Shown: positions 5,641-7,369 of the stretch, in pieces
Layout: each line of letters starts with the position of its first letter
Numbering within the stretch: position 1 is the first letter of the stretch
Assembly: GCA_020148085.1 (NCBI GenBank)
Contig: JAHCRD010000025.1
Span: forward strand, 1 to 7,369
Origin: Patescibacteria group bacterium
GTDB taxonomy: Bacteria > Patescibacteriota > Minisyncoccia > Minisyncoccales > CG1-02-41-26
DNA: 7,369 nucleotides
Direction: 5' to 3'
Position numbers and translations under genes: made by a program
Notes under the pieces: model-generated
Told to the model about the DNA's origin: nothing
Seen by the model: only the letters and a program-made list of their open reading frames with translations
Databases searched by the model: none

Positions 5641-6012
5641 TCAATAACTATCTTCAATAGTGTTTTTGAAATGTCTGACTTTTGCTTTTTTAAAATCAGG
5701 AGTGATCTCAATAGCTAAAATATTAATTTGATGAGGAGTTTCTGGAGGAATTTTGTTGGTGGAAAAATAAATTTGGGCCATTTTCAAAAGCTGGCGCTTC
5801 TTTTTTCGGCCAATTTGGTCTTCCGGGGAAAATCCATCTCTACTTTTGATAGTTTTTACCTCAAAGAAAGTAATTATCTTTTTCTTTCTCCCCACCAAAT
5901 CAATTTCTCCCCACTTGGTTTTAAAATTCTTGGCTAGAATTTTGTATCTTTTCTTTCTGAGATATTTTTCGGCAATATTTTCCCCAAGATTTCCTAATTG
6001 TTTAGAATTCAT
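5641..6012 (-). CDS. yraN: YraN/UPF0102 family nuclease-like protein
   Basis: UPF0102 proteins have a restriction-endonuclease-like (Holliday-junction-resolvase-like) fold; their exact cellular role is unsettled. The 123-residue protein is of typical length. It carries the N-terminal GxxGENIAEKYL motif (7-18), the core GEIDLV (36-41) with its acidic pair, and FFEVKT (49-54), which together form the PD-(D/E)xK-type site E/D...D...ExK. In many bacteria yraN lies next to comM and dprA, so a link with processing of incoming or recombining DNA is plausible. The start ATG is only 10 nt from the mature 3' end of tRNA-Ala, and the gap has no Shine-Dalgarno sequence. It probably shares a transcript with the tRNA. 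The gene ends with TGA 80 nt before nusA. Confidence 0.9.
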   Translation of the reverse strand: MNSKQLGNLGENIAEKYLRKKRYKILAKNFKTKWGEIDLVGRKKKIITFFEVKTIKSRDGFSPEDQIGRKKKRQLLKMAQIYFSTNKIPPETPHQINILAIEITPDFKKAKVRHFKNTIEDSY

Positions 6013-6022
6013 AATTATAAAG

Positions 6023-6093
6023 TGGACCCGGTGGGAATTGAACCCACATCAGAGCAATGCGAATGCCCCGTTCTACCGTTAAACTACAGGCCC
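6023..6093 (-). tRNA. tRNA-Ala(CGC)
   Basis: The 71-nt cloverleaf has acceptor GGGCCTG/CGGGTCC, D stem GTTT/GAAC with 7-nt loop AACGGTA, and anticodon stem GGGCA/TGCTC with loop TTCGCAT. The variable loop is 4 nt and the T arm is GTGGG-TTCAATT-CCCAC. The anticodon is CGC, read from the loop centre after U33. The G3-U70 wobble pair, the main alanine identity element, and discriminator A73 agree with it. The D arm resembles some glycine tRNAs, but the anticodon and acceptor do not. CCA is not encoded; CTTTATAATT follows and yraN starts 10 nt later. Confidence 0.9.
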
Positions 6094-6099
6094 GTGTAC

Positions 6100-6133
6100 A
6101 GGGGCAGATAAGATAAAATATGTATCTGTCCCT
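6100..6133. repeat. 11-bp inverted repeat between the GNAT gene and tRNA-Ala
   Basis: AGGGGCAGATA (6100-6110) and TATCTGTCCCT (6123-6133) are reverse complements except for one position, a G-U pair in plus-strand RNA and an A-C mismatch in minus-strand RNA. The loop is 12 nt and AT-rich. It overlaps the last base of the GNAT stop codon and ends 6 nt before the tRNA 5' end. No U-tract follows on the minus strand, so it is not a standard terminator. It may assist tRNA processing, or be a DNA site. Confidence 0.5.
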
Positions 6134-6645
6134 TAAAGATTTCTACCCATAGCAATTGAATGCCTTCCCAAAAATCTTCGAGAAACTAAAGCTATTAGCT
6201 TTCCCAAGGGTAATTTCCACAATGACACTGGTTCAAAGCCACATCTTTTAAAAACTGTATCTCTCATCCTATTGTCAATTCTGGTGGTCAGAAAAACAAA
6301 GTCAATTTGAAGAATTTTTAAATTTTCCATCCATTTCTCAATTAATCTTTCAGCCAAAAAAGGATTCCCTTTCTTGGCTGCTAAAAAATAGAGCTCAGCT
6401 TTTTGAAAACTGATTATTGAACAGGCGCAAAACCCCTTGATTTTTTCCTTTCTTTTATGTCCTGTTGAATCTTCTATTACTGCCACACGTAACTCCTTTC
6501 TCTTAATCATTTTCTTGATTTTTCTTCTGCTCCTTTTAAGAAGCCAACCATCTCTGACAAATGGCTCTACTAAACTCAAGATTTGAGAAACATCTTCGAA
6601 TGTTGCATACCTAATAATTTCTTCTTTCTGTTCCGTCTTCTTCAT
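6133..6645 (-). CDS. GNAT-fold acetyltransferase-like protein, possibly degenerate
   Basis: The 170-residue protein looks like a GCN5-related N-acetyltransferase. It starts with IRYATFEDVSQILSLVEPF (11-29), the usual first strand and helix, then DGWLLKRS (32-39), recalling the 'GxLLxRS' of N-acetylglutamate-synthase-type GNATs. It has a central strand KGFCACSII (70-78) and a late FLTTRID...VFKRCGFEPV...LP segment (118-146), matching the C-terminal half. The acetyl-CoA pyrophosphate loop, normally R/QxxGxG/A, is not recognisable: the expected place reads AAKKGNPFLAERLIEKW (89-105). Substrate is unknown, and activity is doubtful. It is placed between two tRNA genes and is the only gene here with a strong Shine-Dalgarno sequence. 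A link to arginine biosynthesis is not supported, since no arg genes are visible. Confidence 0.6.
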   Translation of the reverse strand: MKKTEQKEEIIRYATFEDVSQILSLVEPFVRDGWLLKRSRRKIKKMIKRKELRVAVIEDSTGHKRKEKIKGFCACSIISFQKAELYFLAAKKGNPFLAERLIEKWMENLKILQIDFVFLTTRIDNRMRDTVFKRCGFEPVSLWKLPLGKLIALVSRRFLGRHSIAMGRNL

Positions 6646-6651
6646 TATTTA

Positions 6652-6657
6652 CTCCTT
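6652..6657 (-). promoter_or_regulatory. strong Shine-Dalgarno site of the GNAT-like gene
   Basis: AAGGAG lies 6 nt before the ATG at 6645 on the minus strand, the optimal spacing. It fixes the start codon, and it contrasts with the absence of such sites before yraN, nusA, comM, rsmA and the M23 gene. Confidence 0.8.
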
Positions 6658-6675
6658 AAAGAACTATTTTATTAG

Positions 6676-6746
6676 TCGGAGTGCCGAGAATCGAACTCGG
6701 ACCGCACCCTCCCGAAGGGTGTATACTACCGTTATACTACACTCCG
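6676..6746 (-). tRNA. tRNA-Pro(CGG)
   Basis: The 71-nt cloverleaf has a fully paired acceptor CGGAGTG/CACTCCG, D stem GTAT/GTAT (with terminal G-U pairs) and 7-nt loop AACGGTA. The anticodon stem is CACCC/GGGTG with loop TTCGGGA, the variable loop is 4 nt (CGGT), and the T arm is CCGAG-TTCGATT-CTCGG. The anticodon CGG, C1-G72 pair, G37 and A73 all agree with bacterial tRNA-Pro. CCA is not encoded (CTAATAAAA follows), so it depends on the CCA-adding enzyme encoded just upstream. No promoter is evident between cca and this tRNA. Confidence 0.92.
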
Positions 6747-6747
6747 T

Positions 6748-6780
6748 AATTGAAAATTGAAAATTGATAATTGAAAATTT
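6748..6780. repeat. 7-bp tandem repeat between cca and tRNA-Pro
   Basis: Four heptamers AATTGAW follow one another on the plus strand (6748-6754, 6755-6761, 6762-6768, 6769-6775), plus a partial AATTT to 6780. On the minus strand the unit reads TTTCAAT, one base from the rsmA 3' tract (TTTCAAG) and one base from the rsmA internal tract (TTTTAAT). It fills nearly the whole gap between the cca stop and the tRNA. Confidence 0.7.
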
Positions 6781-6781
6781 C

Positions 6782-7369
6782 TTATGTTACCCAATATTTC
6801 TTCTTGGTCATCTCGTCTCTTTTTATCTCTATTTTTTCTAAATCTCCGCGAGCTTTTTTGGCTAATTCTTGAAGTTGCTTTGGTTTCAATTTCCCAAGCT
6901 CTTTTATCTTTTTTTTCAGATACTCTTTTTTGTTTCTTTTTGGCTCAGTCAAAACTTCGCTTAACAAAATGTCCAAAACCTGACCTATTTCAGGACCAGG
7001 CCTGATTTTTAAAATTTCCACTACATCATTACCATTTACTTTCAACATTTTTACCGAGATCGGGTCTCTGGAAACTTTTTCAAACATATATTTCAAGTGT
7101 CTTAATTTGTAAGGTTCGGCTTTTGGGACCGAGGAGCCAATTCTGTCTGCCATTCTGACTTGCAAAAGTTCTTCAATGTCTTCAGGACCTACTTTTCGCA
7201 AAAGACGTCTGACCGAAGATTCACCAACCTCATCAACATTATAATAAAAAAGATGATATCTGACCAATTTTGCTATTTTTTCAATATCTTTTCTGGGAAA
7301 CTTCAATCTTTCTAAAATTCGACAAGTCATTTTTGTTCCTACAACTTCATGATTGTAAAAAGTAGCATC
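6782..7369 (-). CDS. cca: CCA-adding tRNA nucleotidyltransferase, C-terminal part with HD domain (5' end outside window)
   Basis: CCA-adding enzymes build the 3' CCA end of tRNAs from CTP and ATP. The frame is open to the right edge (195 residues visible), so the ATG at 7330 is internal. The edge begins with DATFYNHEVVGTK, then ILERLKFP, then IAKLVRYHL, the typical HD-domain signature of bacterial Cca/PcnB-type proteins. It continues with VRMADRIGS, and later KVNGNDVVEILKIRPGPEIG and LLSEVL, the conserved C-terminal block of this family. The catalytic head with its GxGxR and DxD motifs lies outside the window, so the exact activity (full CCA addition, or A- or CC-addition alone) cannot be judged. 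It ends in TAA, 35 nt before tRNA-Pro. The two tRNAs downstream both lack encoded CCA. Confidence 0.85.
   Translation of the reverse strand, partial: DATFYNHEVVGTKMTCRILERLKFPRKDIEKIAKLVRYHLFYYNVDEVGESSVRRLLRKVGPEDIEELLQVRMADRIGSSVPKAEPYKLRHLKYMFEKVSRDPISVKMLKVNGNDVVEILKIRPGPEIGQVLDILLSEVLTEPKRNKKEYLKKKIKELGKLKPKQLQELAKKARGDLEKIEIKRDEMTKKKYWVT

Noticed and set aside
678..6012. TGA recoded as glycine
   Set aside because: TGA ends rsmA, comM and yraN at the expected lengths, and no in-frame TGA occurs within the recognised genes.
6010..6019. TATAAT at 6014-6019 as the yraN promoter
   Set aside because: It lies one base before the yraN ATG, so transcription would start inside the gene; the match is probably chance in AT-rich sequence.
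6023..6093. tRNA-Gly, suggested by the GTTTAACGGTAGAAC D arm
   Set aside because: The anticodon loop gives CGC, and the acceptor stem has G3-U70 with A73, which specify alanine.
7328..7330. ATG at 7330 as the start of the cca gene
   Set aside because: The frame stays open for 13 more codons to the window edge, and those encode the conserved FYNHE part of the HD domain, so the true start is outside.

Overview
The window looks like part of a Patescibacteria (candidate phyla radiation) genome, most likely Parcubacteria. This is inferred from AT-rich, lysine-rich genes, compact 71-nt tRNAs without encoded CCA, a multi-membrane protein of the VirB6/TrbL-like type common in these genomes, and a LysM-LysM-M23 hydrolase with the 'LHxxNAxD' first metal motif I associate with this group. 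TGA is used as a normal stop (rsmA, comM, yraN), so the TGA-glycine code of Gracilibacteria and Absconditabacteria does not apply.

Layout. On the minus strand, read from right to left, the order is: a CCA-adding enzyme (its 5' end lies outside the window), tRNA-Pro(CGG), a GNAT-like gene, tRNA-Ala(CGC), yraN, nusA and comM. nusA and comM overlap as TAATG. One plus-strand gene, a secreted LysM/M23 peptidoglycan hydrolase, converges on comM with a 9-nt gap. To its left, and divergent from it, is rsmA (16S rRNA dimethyladenosine transferase), followed by a VirB6/TrbL-like membrane protein that runs off the left edge. The 267-nt gap between rsmA and the M23 gene holds a GC-rich (about 58%) island of perfect hairpins. 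It is unlike anything around it and encodes no protein.

How the genes fit together. The right half is an RNA-maturation and expression block: a CCA-adding enzyme followed by two tRNAs that need it, then NusA. YraN and ComM are usually neighbours in other bacteria, often with DprA, and are linked to handling of incoming DNA; here nusA sits between them. The left half is cell-envelope functions (M23 hydrolase, VirB6-like protein) plus ribosome maturation (RsmA).

Most interesting signals. (1) Three tracts of a related 7-bp tandem repeat (TTTYAAK) occur inside rsmA, at the end of rsmA, and between cca and tRNA-Pro. The internal tract could shift the reading frame if copy number changes. (2) The GC-rich hairpin island lies in a divergent intergenic region. 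(3) A 12-bp GAAA-loop hairpin lies in the nusA leader, and its G-U pairs make it fit only the minus-strand RNA. (4) Most genes here have no Shine-Dalgarno sequence and apparently very short or absent leaders; only the GNAT gene has a strong one. (5) RsmA has His in place of the usual aromatic residue of its NLPY motif.
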